From Streptomyces novaecaesareae (GTDB taxonomy: Bacteria; Actinomycetota; Actinomycetes; Streptomycetales; Streptomycetaceae): a stretch of DNA of 34,071 nucleotides. Both the position numbers and the translations under genes were made by a program. Below the pieces are notes generated by a model. It searched no databases, was not told the origin of the DNA, and was given only the letters and a program-made list of their open reading frames with translations. Below, piece after piece: positions 1 to 7,665 of the stretch (its first letter is position 1; each line of letters starts with the position of its first letter). The stretch covers positions 1 through 34,071 of the forward strand of contig NZ_JNWQ01000072.1 in NCBI RefSeq assembly GCF_000716875.1, written 5' to 3'.

Positions 1-95
1 AAACGCCCGGTTACATTCCGAACCCGGAAGCTAAGCCTCACAGCGCCGATGGTACTGCAGGGGGGACCCTGTGGGAGAGTAGGACGCCGCCGAAC
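1..95 (+). rRNA. rrf: 5S ribosomal RNA, 3' portion
   Basis: The first 95 bases match the 3' four-fifths of an actinobacterial 5S rRNA from memory: the run CGCCCGGTTACATTCCGAAC, then the CCGATGGTACTGC loop region and the closing strand GGACGCCGCCGAAC. About 20-25 bases of the 5' end lie outside the window. The gene reads rightwards, so the 16S and 23S genes of the operon would lie to the left. The break inside an rRNA operon is typical of short-read contigs, because several near-identical copies cannot be resolved. The exact 3' end (about 92-95) is estimated from the usual stem. Confidence 0.96.
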
Positions 96-103
96 AATTA
101 TTC

Positions 104-145
104 AAGGCCGCGGCCCCAGCGATTCGCTGGGGCCGCGGCCTTTTT
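104..145 (+). terminator. rRNA operon terminator
   Basis: A perfect 18-bp stem (104-121 with 125-142) closes a 3-base loop and runs straight into TTTTT. This is a textbook intrinsic terminator, starting 9 bases after the 5S 3' end. It is the only hairpin in the window followed by a clear T tract, as expected for a heavily transcribed rrn operon. Confidence 0.95.
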
Positions 146-329
146 GTGTTTTGCGAACGTGAAGAAGTCCGGCATGACGGGACTTCCGCCCAGACGCGGA
201 GGATCCCGGCATGCCGGACAATGGAGAAGGTGCGCGGGCCAGGAGGCCGGCGCCGAAACCGCGTGACGGCAACGGAGTTGTACGTACGGCCCGCGCGGTG
301 AAGCTGAAGCAGCAGAAGGAGTCACCACG
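146..329 (+). other. Leader of the charged-repeat gene, with inverted repeats
   Basis: The gap between the rRNA terminator and the next gene holds GTCCGGCATG at 168-177 and its exact reverse complement at 210-219. Inside are a smaller inverted repeat (GAAGTCC 164-170 with GGACTTC 180-186) and the perfect 12-bp palindrome CCGGCATGCCGG at 206-217. These could form a structured 5' leader or a protein-binding site. I see no convincing -35/-10 pair. The ribosome binding site AAGGAG at 316-321 serves the start at 330. Confidence 0.4.
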
Positions 330-2645
330 ATGTCGAACCAGCCCCAGGACCGTCCCGAGCGTCGATCGGACGACGGCCGAGGCTACGAGCCCCGGTCCCG
401 TGGGGGCTGGTCGAACGACCGTGGCGGCAACCGCCGCGACGACCGCCCCTCCGGTGGATTCCGCCGTGACGACCGCCCTGGCGGGTACCGTCGCGACGAC
501 CGCGACGACCGTCCGCGTCGGGACGACCGTCCGTCGGGCGGCTACGGCCGTGACCGCGATGACCGCGGTGGCGACCGTGGCGGTTTCCGCCGTGACGACC
601 GCCCGGCCGGTGGTGGTTTCCGTCGCGATGACCGTCCGTCGGGCGGTTTCAACCGTGACCGTGACGACCGCGGTGGCGACCGTGGCGGCTTCCGCCGCGA
701 TGACCGTCCGGCCGGCGGCGGTTTCCGTCGCGATGACCGTCCCTCCGGTGGTGGTTTCCGTCGTGACGACCGCCCGTCGGGCGGTTTCAACCGTGACCGT
801 GACGACCGTGGTGGCGACCGTGGCGGCTTCCGCCGCGATGACCGTCCGGCCGGCGGCGGTTTCCGTCGTGACGACCGTCCCTCCGGTGGCGGCTTCCGTC
901 GTGACGACCGCCCGGCCGGTGGTGGTTTCCGTCGTGACGACCGCCCGTCGGGCGGTTTCAACCGTGACCGTGACGACCGTGGTGGCGACCGTGGCGGTTT
1001 CCGCCGCGATGACCGTCCGGCCGGCGGTGGTTTCCGTCGCGATGACCGTCCCTCCGGTGGTGGTTTCCGTCGTGACGACCGCCCGTCGGGCGGCTACGGC
1101 CGTGACCGCGATGACCGTGGTGGCGACCGTGGCGGTTTCCGCCGTGACGACCGCCCGGCCGGCGGTGGTTTCCGTCGCGATGACCGTCCCTCCGGCGGCG
1201 GTTTCCGTCGTGACGACCGCCCGTCGGGCGGCTACGGCCGTGACCGCGATGACCGTGGTGGCGACCGTGGCGGCTTCCGCCGCGATGACCGTCCGGCCGG
1301 CGGCGGTTTCCGTCGTGACGACCGTCCCTCCGGTGGTGGCTTCCGTCGTGACGACCGCCCGAGTGGGTTCCGTCGTGACGACCGTGACGACCGTCCGCGT
1401 CGGGACGACCGTCCGTCGGGCGGCTACGGCCGTGACCGTGACGACCGCGGTGGCGACCGTGGCGGCTTCCGCCGCGACGACCGTCCCTCCGGCGGTTTCA
1501 ACCGTGACCGCGATGACCGTGGCGGCGACCGCGGTGGCGACCGCGGCGGTTTCCGTCGTGACGACCGCGGTGGCGACCGTGGCGGTTTCCGCCGTGACGA
1601 CCGCCCCTCCGGCGGCTACCGCCGCGACGACCGCGGTGGCGACCGCCGTGATGACCGCGGCCGTCGGGACTACGACGACCGCCGGGGCAACTACGAGCCC
1701 GTCAAGCGTCTGCCGATCCCGGAGGACGTCACCGGCTTCGAGATCGACGCGGACGTGCGCCAGGAGCTCAAGAGCCTGCCCAAGACCCTCGCGGACGATG
1801 TCGCCCGCAACCTGGTGATGGTGGCCCGCCTGCTCGACAGCGAGCCGGAGGAGGCCTACCAGTACTCGCGCGTCGCGCTCCGTCTGGCCTCCCGCGTGGC
1901 CGCCGTCCGCGAGGCGGCCGGTTTCGCCTCGTACGTGACCCAGCGGTACTCCGAGGCGCTGACCGAGTTCCGTGCCGCCCGTCGGATGACCGGTCGGGCG
2001 GACCTGTGGCCGGTGATGGCCGACTGCGAGCGTGGTCTGGGCCGTCCGGAGCGGGCCCTGGCGATGGCCGGTGAGCCCGAGGTCAAGCAGCTGGACAAGG
2101 CCGGTCAGGTCGAGATGCGCCTGGTGGCGGCCGGTGCCCGCGCCGACATGGAGCAGTACGACGCCGCCGTGGTGACGCTGCAGAGCCCGGAGCTGGCGTC
2201 CAGCGCCGTGCACCCGTGGACCGCGCGGCTGCGGTACGCCTACGCCGAGGCGCTGATCGCGGCCGGCCGTGGCGACGAGGCCCGTGACTGGTTCGCCAAG
2301 GCGGCGGAGGCCGACACCGACGGCACCACCAACGCCTCGGAGCGGCTCGCCGAGATCGACGGCGTGGAGTTCACCGACGCGCTCGACCCGGAGGCGGCCG
2401 AGGAGGAGGCCGACCAGTCCGAGGCCCCGGCGAAGAAGCGCGGCGGCGACATCGCCGACGACCGCGTGATCTTCGAGGACGAGGAGGACGTCGAGGAGTA
2501 CTACGACGAGGACGACCTCGAGATCGACGAGGAGTTCGACGGCGTGGTGCCCGAGCGCGCCAAGGACGCCCAGGACACGAAGGACGCCCAGGACGTGAAG
2601 GCCGGCGACGCCGACGACGCCGAGGCCGGCGACGCCAAGAGCTGA
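330..2645 (+). CDS. Arg/Asp/Gly-repeat protein with TPR-like domain and acidic tail
   Basis: A 771-residue protein in three parts. Residues about 32-450 are a low-complexity array built from FRRDDRPSGG/PAGGG modules alternating with (FN/YG)RDRDDRGGDRGG modules. There are about 23 FRRDDR copies and 8 of the longer module. Residues about 458-690 are an ordinary alpha-helical domain with TPR-like pairs (for example EEAYQYSRVALRLASR and YSEALTEFRAARRM). The end, from about residue 713, is strongly acidic (EDEEDVEEYYDEDDLEIDEE) and then Asp/Ala/Lys-rich. The start ATG has AAGGAG 8 bases upstream. The TPR domain and tail resemble a conserved Streptomyces TPR protein; the length of the repeat array is the unusual part. 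RGG-like repeats often bind RNA or form condensates, so a ribosome- or RNA-associated role next to an rrn operon is possible, but that is inference. No enzymatic motif is visible. Confidence 0.92.
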   Translation: MSNQPQDRPERRSDDGRGYEPRSRGGWSNDRGGNRRDDRPSGGFRRDDRPGGYRRDDRDDRPRRDDRPSGGYGRDRDDRGGDRGGFRRDDRPAGGGFRRDDRPSGGFNRDRDDRGGDRGGFRRDDRPAGGGFRRDDRPSGGGFRRDDRPSGGFNRDRDDRGGDRGGFRRDDRPAGGGFRRDDRPSGGGFRRDDRPAGGGFRRDDRPSGGFNRDRDDRGGDRGGFRRDDRPAGGGFRRDDRPSGGGFRRDDRPSGGYGRDRDDRGGDRGGFRRDDRPAGGGFRRDDRPSGGGFRRDDRPSGGYGRDRDDRGGDRGGFRRDDRPAGGGFRRDDRPSGGGFRRDDRPSGFRRDDRDDRPRRDDRPSGGYGRDRDDRGGDRGGFRRDDRPSGGFNRDRDDRGGDRGGDRGGFRRDDRGGDRGGFRRDDRPSGGYRRDDRGGDRRDDRGRRDYDDRRGNYEPVKRLPIPEDVTGFEIDADVRQELKSLPKTLADDVARNLVMVARLLDSEPEEAYQYSRVALRLASRVAAVREAAGFASYVTQRYSEALTEFRAARRMTGRADLWPVMADCERGLGRPERALAMAGEPEVKQLDKAGQVEMRLVAAGARADMEQYDAAVVTLQSPELASSAVHPWTARLRYAYAEALIAAGRGDEARDWFAKAAEADTDGTTNASERLAEIDGVEFTDALDPEAAEEEADQSEAPAKKRGGDIADDRVIFEDEEDVEEYYDEDDLEIDEEFDGVVPERAKDAQDTKDAQDVKAGDADDAEAGDAKS
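420..1690 (+). repeat. In-frame coding tandem repeat array
   Basis: About 1.27 kb of imperfect tandem repeats inside the gene at 330-2645. The basic units are about 33 bases (FRRDDRPxGGG) and 42 bases (the RDRDDRGGDRGG module), grouped into higher-order blocks of roughly 100-150 bases. Units differ mainly at third codon positions (gac/gat, cgt/cgc, ggt/ggc), so the protein repeat is better kept than the DNA. That points to selection on the peptide rather than a very recent expansion. Because stop codons are absent on both strands, long false ORFs appear in other frames. The array length should vary between strains and is at risk of collapse in short-read assembly. Confidence 0.93.
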
Positions 2646-2654
2646 GCGACCGCA

Positions 2655-2712
2655 ACGCCGTGAGGCCCTGCCGTTCCCCGGGAAATCCGGGAACGGCAGG
2701 GCCTCACGGCGT
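2655..2712. terminator. Bidirectional terminator between convergent genes
   Basis: A perfect 24-bp inverted repeat (2655-2678 with 2689-2712) around a 10-base loop lies between the stop at 2645 (+) and the stop at 2730 (-). It has no T tract, as is common for hairpin terminators in high-GC actinobacteria. The position between two convergent stops supports a role for both transcripts. Confidence 0.9.
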
Positions 2713-2729
2713 CCGGGCCGACGGCGGTG

Positions 2730-4100
2730 TCAGCCCAGCGCGAGGTTGCGCAGCACCAGTCCGGTGGCCGGCTTCGGCCCGAAGGAGGTGGACTTGCGCG
2801 GCATGGTGACTCCCTGTTCGGCCAGCCGCCGCACCACGCTCTCCCGGACCGGGTGCAGCAGGACGGCGGTGCCGCCGGTGCGGGCGGCCTCCCGTTCGGC
2901 GGCCGCGGCGGTGTGCAGGTAGCCGATGTCGTCCGGGCCGTCGGGGACGCGCCAGGTGCGGTCGAGCAGGGTGGCGTGCAGGACGGTGGCGTCCAGGTGG
3001 CGCCACTCCTCGGGCCGGTCGTGCGGCACGGTCGCGTCCAGCAGGGCCTCCTCGGGCTCGCCGAGCAGCCAGAAGACGCCGTCGCCGCCGGTCAGGACGA
3101 AACCGTTGCCGCCCTGCCGCTTCTGCTCGGCGAGCGCCTGGAGGGCGGTGGGCAGCGGGCCGGGGACCTCCTTGACCTTCCAGTGGTCGCCCAGCTTCTC
3201 CAGCGCCTCGGCCACCGGCAGCCGGTAGAGCACGCGGTGGATGGCCCGGACCCGCAGCGGGTAGCGGGCGGTGTCCACCAGGAGCACCATGCCGCGGTCC
3301 CACGGGCTGCGCGGCAGGTGGCGGTGCTCGCGCTGAAGGCGCAGGTACATCTCCCAGCGGTGGTGGCCGTCGGCGATCAGTGCCCGGCAGGTGGCGAGGT
3401 CACGGCCGATCTCGGCGATGTCGGCCGGGTCCGCGACGGCCCACAGGCGGTGGTGGGTGCCGTCGGTGGTGGCGGTGGAGAGCAGCGGTTCGCCCTCGAC
3501 CGTCCGCTCGATCACACCGGAGGCACCGCCGTCGCCGCGGTAGGTGAGCAGCAGCGGTTCGAGGTTGGCCCGGGTGGTGCGCATCAGGCCCACGCGGTCG
3601 GCGACCGGCCGCGGCATCACGTCCTCGTGGGGGAGGACGACGCCGACCTCGGGGCCGCTCACCGCGAGGGCGCCGATCAGGCCGCGCTGGAGCAGTTCGG
3701 GGGAGTCGGCGGTGGCGGGAACCCGCTGCTCGTAGACGTAGATCGCGGGCTCCGGGTCGGCGGCGAGGATCCCCTCGCGCTGCCAGGCGGCCAACAGGCG
3801 GGCGGCGTGCCGGTACCGGGTGTCCCGGTCGGGGCGGTCGCCGGCGTCCTCGGGCTCGGGCCTGGGCAGGATCAGCCGGACCACGTTGTGCGGGTCGGCG
3901 GTCTCCAGGTCGAGCCTGCGGCCCGGGTCGACGACGTCGTACGGCGGGGACGTCACCGCGGCCAGGGCGCCGACCCGGTCGGGGACGTAGCGCAGGCCGC
4001 GGAAGGGGGACAGGGACAGACCGGCGGTGGCGACGTGCCCGGGATCGCCGGGGCCGCCCTCGGGAGTCTCGACTCCGTCTTCTGCACTGGGTGTGCTCAT
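2730..4100 (-). CDS. DUF1015 family protein
   Basis: A 456-residue protein matching the DUF1015 family (also described as HTH/DUF1015, about 400-450 residues). Typical features are an early PFRGLRYVPDRVG...TSPPYDVV segment, the NVVRLILP segment, IADGHHRWEMY in the middle, and a C-terminal MPRKSTSFGPKP segment that closely resembles many members. The function is not established; phosphatase-like roles have been suggested in some annotations. The open frame continues upstream to 5060, but that stretch overlaps two genes on the other strand and lacks family similarity. I chose the ATG at 4100 (MSTPSAED); an in-frame ATG at 4109 is the alternative, and neither has a good ribosome binding site. 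It is divergent from the TPR gene at 4193, leaving about 90 bases for both promoters. Confidence 0.88.
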   Translation of the reverse strand: MSTPSAEDGVETPEGGPGDPGHVATAGLSLSPFRGLRYVPDRVGALAAVTSPPYDVVDPGRRLDLETADPHNVVRLILPRPEPEDAGDRPDRDTRYRHAARLLAAWQREGILAADPEPAIYVYEQRVPATADSPELLQRGLIGALAVSGPEVGVVLPHEDVMPRPVADRVGLMRTTRANLEPLLLTYRGDGGASGVIERTVEGEPLLSTATTDGTHHRLWAVADPADIAEIGRDLATCRALIADGHHRWEMYLRLQREHRHLPRSPWDRGMVLLVDTARYPLRVRAIHRVLYRLPVAEALEKLGDHWKVKEVPGPLPTALQALAEQKRQGGNGFVLTGGDGVFWLLGEPEEALLDATVPHDRPEEWRHLDATVLHATLLDRTWRVPDGPDDIGYLHTAAAAEREAARTGGTAVLLHPVRESVVRRLAEQGVTMPRKSTSFGPKPATGLVLRNLALG

Positions 4101-4192
4101 TCTGGGCATCGTAACCGGGTACGCGTTGTTGAGAGATCCGAATACCCGTGCCGATTCGTGGGGCGGGTGGGCGACCGAGGGCGAGGTACGGC

Positions 4193-4807
4193 ATGGACGA
4201 CGGGCAGGAACGGGTGGACGGCGGCGGCCCGGCCGGGTCGGGCGGGCCGGCCGGTGCCGCGGGCGAAGACGCCCAGGCCGGCGGCGGCCCGACCGGCGGG
4301 ATCCCGCCGCAGAGCCGCTCCGGGGAGCCCGCCGGGGACGTGTACGACTGGTTCCGCCGGGGCGCGCAGCTCCTGGCGCAGGGGCATCCGGCGGCCGCCG
4401 AGCAACTGCTGTCCCGGGCGGTGGCGGCCGAGCCGCACTCGCGCAGCATCCGGGAGGCGCTGGCCCGCGCCCAGTTCGACGCGGGTTCGTACGCGGCGGC
4501 GCTGGAGAACTTCCGGGCCGTGGCACTGGCCGACCCGGCGGACGACTACGCTCAGTTCGGATGGGGGGTCGCGGCGGCCCGGCTGGGCGACTTCGAGACG
4601 TCCGCCGAGCACCTGGCCCTGGCCGTGGCGATGCGGCCGGAGGCCGACCACTACCGGGCGGCGCTGCGGCAGACCCGGGCGACGCTGGCGGCCCGGGCCG
4701 GTGCGTACGGCCCGCTGCTGCCCGGCGCACCCGGGTACCTGGCGCCCCCGCCCGGTACCGCGGACCCGGTCGGGAGAGAGCCGGACGGCGCCGAGGGCGA
4801 CGCCTGA
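4193..4807 (+). CDS. Small tetratricopeptide-repeat protein
   Basis: A 204-residue protein. The first 45 residues are Gly/Ala/Pro-rich and probably disordered. Residues about 50-160 form three TPR-like helix pairs (YDWFRRGAQLLAQGHPAAAE, SIREALARAQFDAGSYAAAL, AQFGWGVAAARLGDFETSAE), followed by another helix and a Pro/Gly tail. The ATG at 4193 (MDDGQ) is preferred over the longer frame from 4148, because GCGAGG lies just upstream and the extra residues would be Arg/Gly-rich filler. TPR domains mediate protein contacts; the partner is unknown. The gene heads a rightward group with the HAD phosphatase downstream. Confidence 0.85.
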   Translation: MDDGQERVDGGGPAGSGGPAGAAGEDAQAGGGPTGGIPPQSRSGEPAGDVYDWFRRGAQLLAQGHPAAAEQLLSRAVAAEPHSRSIREALARAQFDAGSYAAALENFRAVALADPADDYAQFGWGVAAARLGDFETSAEHLALAVAMRPEADHYRAALRQTRATLAARAGAYGPLLPGAPGYLAPPPGTADPVGREPDGAEGDA

Positions 4808-4839
4808 GCGGCCGACGGCACGGACGGCCGCACCGCGCG

Positions 4840-4973
4840 GTGCGCCGAGCCGGTGAGCCAGGGGAGTCGGGGGAGCCGGCGAGCTGGTGAGTCGCGGAGC
4901 CGGGAAGCCGGGAAGCCGGTGCAGTGAACGACGCAGTGAACGACGCAAGCGAATGACGACGCAGTGAATGAGG
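4840..4973 (+). repeat. Intergenic short-repeat tract before the HAD gene
   Basis: The 176-base gap between the TPR gene and the HAD gene is built of short near-repeats. First comes a run of GGAGYCGG/GGAAGCCGG-like units at about 4850-4920. Then come two exact copies of GCAGTGAACGAC (4921-4932, 4933-4944), followed by decayed versions (GCAAGCGAATGAC, GACGCAGTGAATGAG) up to the start of the next gene. A tiny frame, GTG at 4924 to TGA at 4956 (MNDAVNDASE), lies inside it; I see no reason to call it a gene. GAGG at about 4970 may be the ribosome binding site for the ATG at 4984. Confidence 0.6.
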
Positions 4974-4983
4974 TAGCGCAGCC

Positions 4984-6021
4984 ATGACCGAGACGGCCAC
5001 CCCCGTGCGACGCACCGCCCCCGGCGGCAGCGAGCGGCCGCTGACCGAGGCGTACGACACGGCGCTGCTGGACCTGGACGGCGTGGTCTACGCCGGGGCG
5101 CAGGCGATCGAGCACGCGGTGGTCTCGCTGGACGCCGCCCGGACGGCCGGGATGCGGCTCGCGTACGTGACCAACAACGCCTCCCGTCCGCCGCGTGTGG
5201 TGGCCGAGCACCTGACCGAGCTGGGCGTTCCGGCCCAGCCCACGGACGTGATCAATTCGGCCCAGGCGGCCGCCCGGGTGGTCGCCGAGAAGGTGCCGGC
5301 CGGCGCGAAGGTGCTGGTCGTGGGCGGTCTCGGGCTGGAGGAGGCGCTGGCCGAGCAGGGGCTGGTCGCGGTCCGCTCGCTGGCCGACGAGCCGGCCGCC
5401 GTGGTCCAGGGCTTCGACCCCTCGGTGGGCTGGACCGACCTGGCGGAGGCCTCGTACGCGGTGCAGAGCGGGCTGCCCTGGGTGGCGTCCAACCTGGACC
5501 TGACGGTGCCGCGGGCGCGGGGCATCGCGCCCGGCAACGGCACGCTGGTCGCGGCGGTGCGGGCGGCGACCGGGGTGGAGCCGGAGGTGGCGGGCAAGCC
5601 GCTGCCGCCGATGCACCGGGAGACCGTGCTGCGCACCGGCGCGAAGCGGCCGCTGGTCGTCGGCGACCGGCTGGACACCGACATCGAGGGCGCGTTCAAC
5701 GGCGGGGTGGACAGCCTGCTGGTCTTCACCGGGGTGACCACCCCGGAGCTGCTGCTGGCGGCCCCGGTCGAGCACCGGCCGACCTATCTGGCGGCCGACC
5801 TGCGCGGACTGCTCGTCCCGCACGCGGCGGTGACGGCCGAGGCCGAGGGCTTCGGCTGCGGCGGCTGGGTCGCCCGGGCCGAGGGCGGCGCGCTGCGGCT
5901 GACCGGGGCCGGGGACCGCTGGGACGGCCTGCGGGCGCTGTGCGCGGCGGCGTGGACGGCGTTGGACGCGGGCGGCGCGCCGGTGGACGGGCGGAAGGCG
6001 CTGGCCGAGCTGGGCTTCTGA
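4984..6021 (+). CDS. HAD-IIA family phosphatase (NagD-like)
   Basis: A 345-residue HAD superfamily hydrolase of subclass IIA. All four motifs are present. Motif I is DLDGVVY, with the nucleophile Asp30 and general acid Asp32. Motif II is TNNAS (Thr63). The motif III lysine is in GKPLPP (Lys205). Motif IV is GDRLDTD (227-233). The capping domain lies between motifs II and III. Relatives act on small phosphate esters such as nucleotide or sugar phosphates (NagD, 4-nitrophenyl phosphatase, glycolate-phosphate phosphatase); the substrate cannot be read from sequence. The C-terminal 60 residues (after about 285) extend beyond the usual HAD core of about 260-280 residues. It is rightward after the TPR gene and convergent with the SCP2-like gene. 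Confidence 0.93.
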   Translation: MTETATPVRRTAPGGSERPLTEAYDTALLDLDGVVYAGAQAIEHAVVSLDAARTAGMRLAYVTNNASRPPRVVAEHLTELGVPAQPTDVINSAQAAARVVAEKVPAGAKVLVVGGLGLEEALAEQGLVAVRSLADEPAAVVQGFDPSVGWTDLAEASYAVQSGLPWVASNLDLTVPRARGIAPGNGTLVAAVRAATGVEPEVAGKPLPPMHRETVLRTGAKRPLVVGDRLDTDIEGAFNGGVDSLLVFTGVTTPELLLAAPVEHRPTYLAADLRGLLVPHAAVTAEAEGFGCGGWVARAEGGALRLTGAGDRWDGLRALCAAAWTALDAGGAPVDGRKALAELGF

Positions 6022-6060
6022 GGCGCCGAGGGCATTCGGGCACCGGGCCCGACGGCCGGG

Positions 6061-6408
6061 TCAGAGCAGGGTGCGCAGCCGCAGCAGGTCGCGGAAGCCC
6101 GCCTCCAGCCGGACCCGGCCGCTCGCCCAGGCGGACGCGAAGTTCAGCCGGCCGTCGACCAGGGCGACCAGGTCGTCGCTGCTCATGGTGAGCCGGATCT
6201 CGGCCTTCCCGGTCGGGGTTCCCGGGGTGACGACCACGTCCTGGATCCGGCCGTCCCGCAGCTGCCCGGTGAAGGTCAGGTCGAGGTCGGTGATCCGGCA
6301 GCTGACCGAGCGGTCGAGGGCCGAGGCCTTGCGGACGTCGCCGGTGGACTTCGCCATGTTCCGGCTGAGCTGTTCCAGCGCCTCCCGGCACTCCTCGGCG
6401 TTCGCCAT
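6061..6408 (-). CDS. SCP2 sterol-binding-domain-like protein
   Basis: A 115-residue protein with the layout of a minimal SCP2 domain: amphipathic N-terminal helix (CREALEQLSRNMAK), beta strands SCRITDLDLTFTGQL and AEIRLTMSSDDLVALVDGRL, then NFASAWASGRVRLEAG and a C-terminal LLRLRTLL. Such domains bind lipids or other hydrophobic ligands in a tunnel. In Streptomyces a close homolog is commonly annotated SCP2 sterol-binding domain protein. I placed the start at the ATG at 6408 because GGAG lies 9 bases upstream; in-frame starts at 6423 and 6456 would add residues without similarity. It is divergent from the gene at 6564, sharing a 155-base region. A possible -10 box (TAGTGA on the minus strand, 6431-6436) sits upstream. 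Confidence 0.85.
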   Translation of the reverse strand: MANAEECREALEQLSRNMAKSTGDVRKASALDRSVSCRITDLDLTFTGQLRDGRIQDVVVTPGTPTGKAEIRLTMSSDDLVALVDGRLNFASAWASGRVRLEAGFRDLLRLRTLL

Positions 6409-6563
6409 GGGCGGCGGCTCCATCCCCTGGTCACTACGGTGCTGACTGCGGGCCACGGTACCTCAGGCGGGTTTTGGCGGTAGCGTCGTCCGTGGGGTGC
6501 CCGGAACGGCCCGGGTGCCGAGAGCGACGCAGCGACGCGCGTAGGCGATTGGGAGGCACCCGG

Positions 6564-7400
6564 ATGCTGCCGAGGACGGTTCGGGGAGTGGTGGAGACCG
6601 CGGCCGGGGTGGTCGAGGAGGTCGGCAAGCGGGTCGTCGGGACGGCGGCCGTGATCCTGGAGAAGGCCGGGGTCGACGTCGCCGATGTGGAGCGTCGGCT
6701 GGGCGGGCAGTTCCCGCCGTCGGCGAAGACGCTGCAGACCCTGGCCGAGGAGGCGTTGACCGCCGGGCGGGCCGGGGTGGACCTGGCGGTCGGGATGGCG
6801 CGCAACGAGGCGGAGAAGGTCTTCGAGAAGGTCGGTGACCAGGTCACCAAGGTCGGCGTGGTGCTGGCGTACCTGGAGACCAAGCTGCGCGAGGTCGAGG
6901 AGGAGGCTCCGGCGGCGGAGCCCGGGGCGGATGCGTACGGCGCCGAGGAGCCGGTGCCGGCGCCGCGGGCGGACGACCTGTTCGGGCGCGGGTGGGAGTT
7001 CGAGGAGGAGCGGTCGTCGGGCAGGCGGGTGGGGGATCCGATAGTCGCCGAGCGGGTGGAGGTGGACGCGCCGGTCGAGGTCGACCCGCCGGTACCGCCG
7101 GCCGCCCCGCGGAAGGCTCCCGCGCGCAGGAGCACGGCGGAGACGAGCACGGAGAAGAGCTCGGAGAATAGGGCGGAGAAGAAGACCGCGGCGGCCGGGA
7201 GGCCCGTCGCCGAGAAGGCCACGGCCAAGCGGGCCACCGCCAAGAAGGCCGCTGCCAAGAAGACGACGACCGTCAAGAAGAGCGCCACCGCCAAGCAGGC
7301 CGCCGCGCAGCCCGAGGCCCCCGCGAAGCGCACGGCGACCAGGAGGACCACGGTCCGCAAGGCCACCAGCACGAAGAAGCCCGATGCCCGAGACGAGTGA
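6564..7400 (+). CDS. Histone H1-like Lys/Ala-rich protein
   Basis: A 278-residue protein of unknown family. The N-terminal 120 residues are mostly helical and amphipathic (VVETAAGVVEEVGKRVVGTA, DLAVGMARNEAEKVFEKVGD). They are followed by an acidic/Pro-rich linker and a C-terminal 90 residues dominated by Lys, Ala, Thr and Arg (AKRATAKKAAAKKTTTVKK, TKKPDARDE). The tail resembles eukaryotic histone H1 and the Lys-rich ends of actinobacterial nucleoid proteins, so DNA or polyanion binding is plausible. The helical half could be phasin-like or coiled-coil. The start is set by GGGAGG at 6551-6556, 7 bases before the ATG; the longer frame from 6474 is not supported. It overlaps the next small gene by 17 bases, suggesting one transcript through tlyA and nadK. 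Confidence 0.85.
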   Translation: MLPRTVRGVVETAAGVVEEVGKRVVGTAAVILEKAGVDVADVERRLGGQFPPSAKTLQTLAEEALTAGRAGVDLAVGMARNEAEKVFEKVGDQVTKVGVVLAYLETKLREVEEEAPAAEPGADAYGAEEPVPAPRADDLFGRGWEFEEERSSGRRVGDPIVAERVEVDAPVEVDPPVPPAAPRKAPARRSTAETSTEKSSENRAEKKTAAAGRPVAEKATAKRATAKKAAAKKTTTVKKSATAKQAAAQPEAPAKRTATRRTTVRKATSTKKPDARDE

Positions 7401-7635
7401 GACGAGTCGACCGACCGGCCAGATCGGCCCGTCCGGCCCGTCCGACGCGGGCGCGCCGGGGCGGCAGGTGGAGCCGATCGGCGTCGAACTGGTTCCGACC
7501 GGCCACCCCGCGGTGGACGCCGGGCTGGCCCGGCTGGAGGCCCTGGACGGGGTCCCGGCCGAGGCACACGTCGCGGTGTACGAAGATGTTCACCAGCGGT
7601 TGGCCGACACACTGGCCGCGCTCGACCAGGAATGA
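7384..7635 (+). CDS. Small conserved actinobacterial protein, function unknown
   Basis: An 83-residue protein. The first 30 residues are Ser/Gly/Pro-rich. The C-terminal half (GHPAVDAGLARLEALDG...VYEDVHQRLADTLAALD) is a likely two-helix unit. I recognise this pattern from small proteins encoded just upstream of tlyA in Streptomyces, without a known role. The ATG overlaps the end of the histone-like gene by 17 bases, and the stop is 30 bases before the tlyA start, so it is probably co-transcribed and translationally coupled. Confidence 0.8.
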   Translation: MPETSETSRPTGQIGPSGPSDAGAPGRQVEPIGVELVPTGHPAVDAGLARLEALDGVPAEAHVAVYEDVHQRLADTLAALDQE

Positions 7636-7665
7636 CCCGTAGGACCGGTAGGAGCTGAAACACCA

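Noticed and set aside
420..1690. Repeat array considered as a CRISPR or minisatellite
   Set aside because: Units are in frame within a gene with a good start and a conserved C-terminal domain, and there are no unique spacers.
102..2213. Long antisense open frame (Thr/Val/Ala-rich, 703 residues) and a 535-residue forward frame at 211-1818
   Set aside because: Both are shadows of the charged-repeat gene at 330-2645: its repeats lack stops in these frames. They have no ribosome binding sites and only repetitive translations.
4924..4956. Ten-codon leader peptide MNDAVNDASE
   Set aside because: It arises from the 12-bp tandem repeat and lacks a ribosome binding site; nothing supports translation.
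4101..5060. N-terminal extension of the DUF1015 frame
   Set aside because: It overlaps the TPR and HAD genes on the other strand, is Arg/Pro/Gly filler, and family similarity begins only near 4100.
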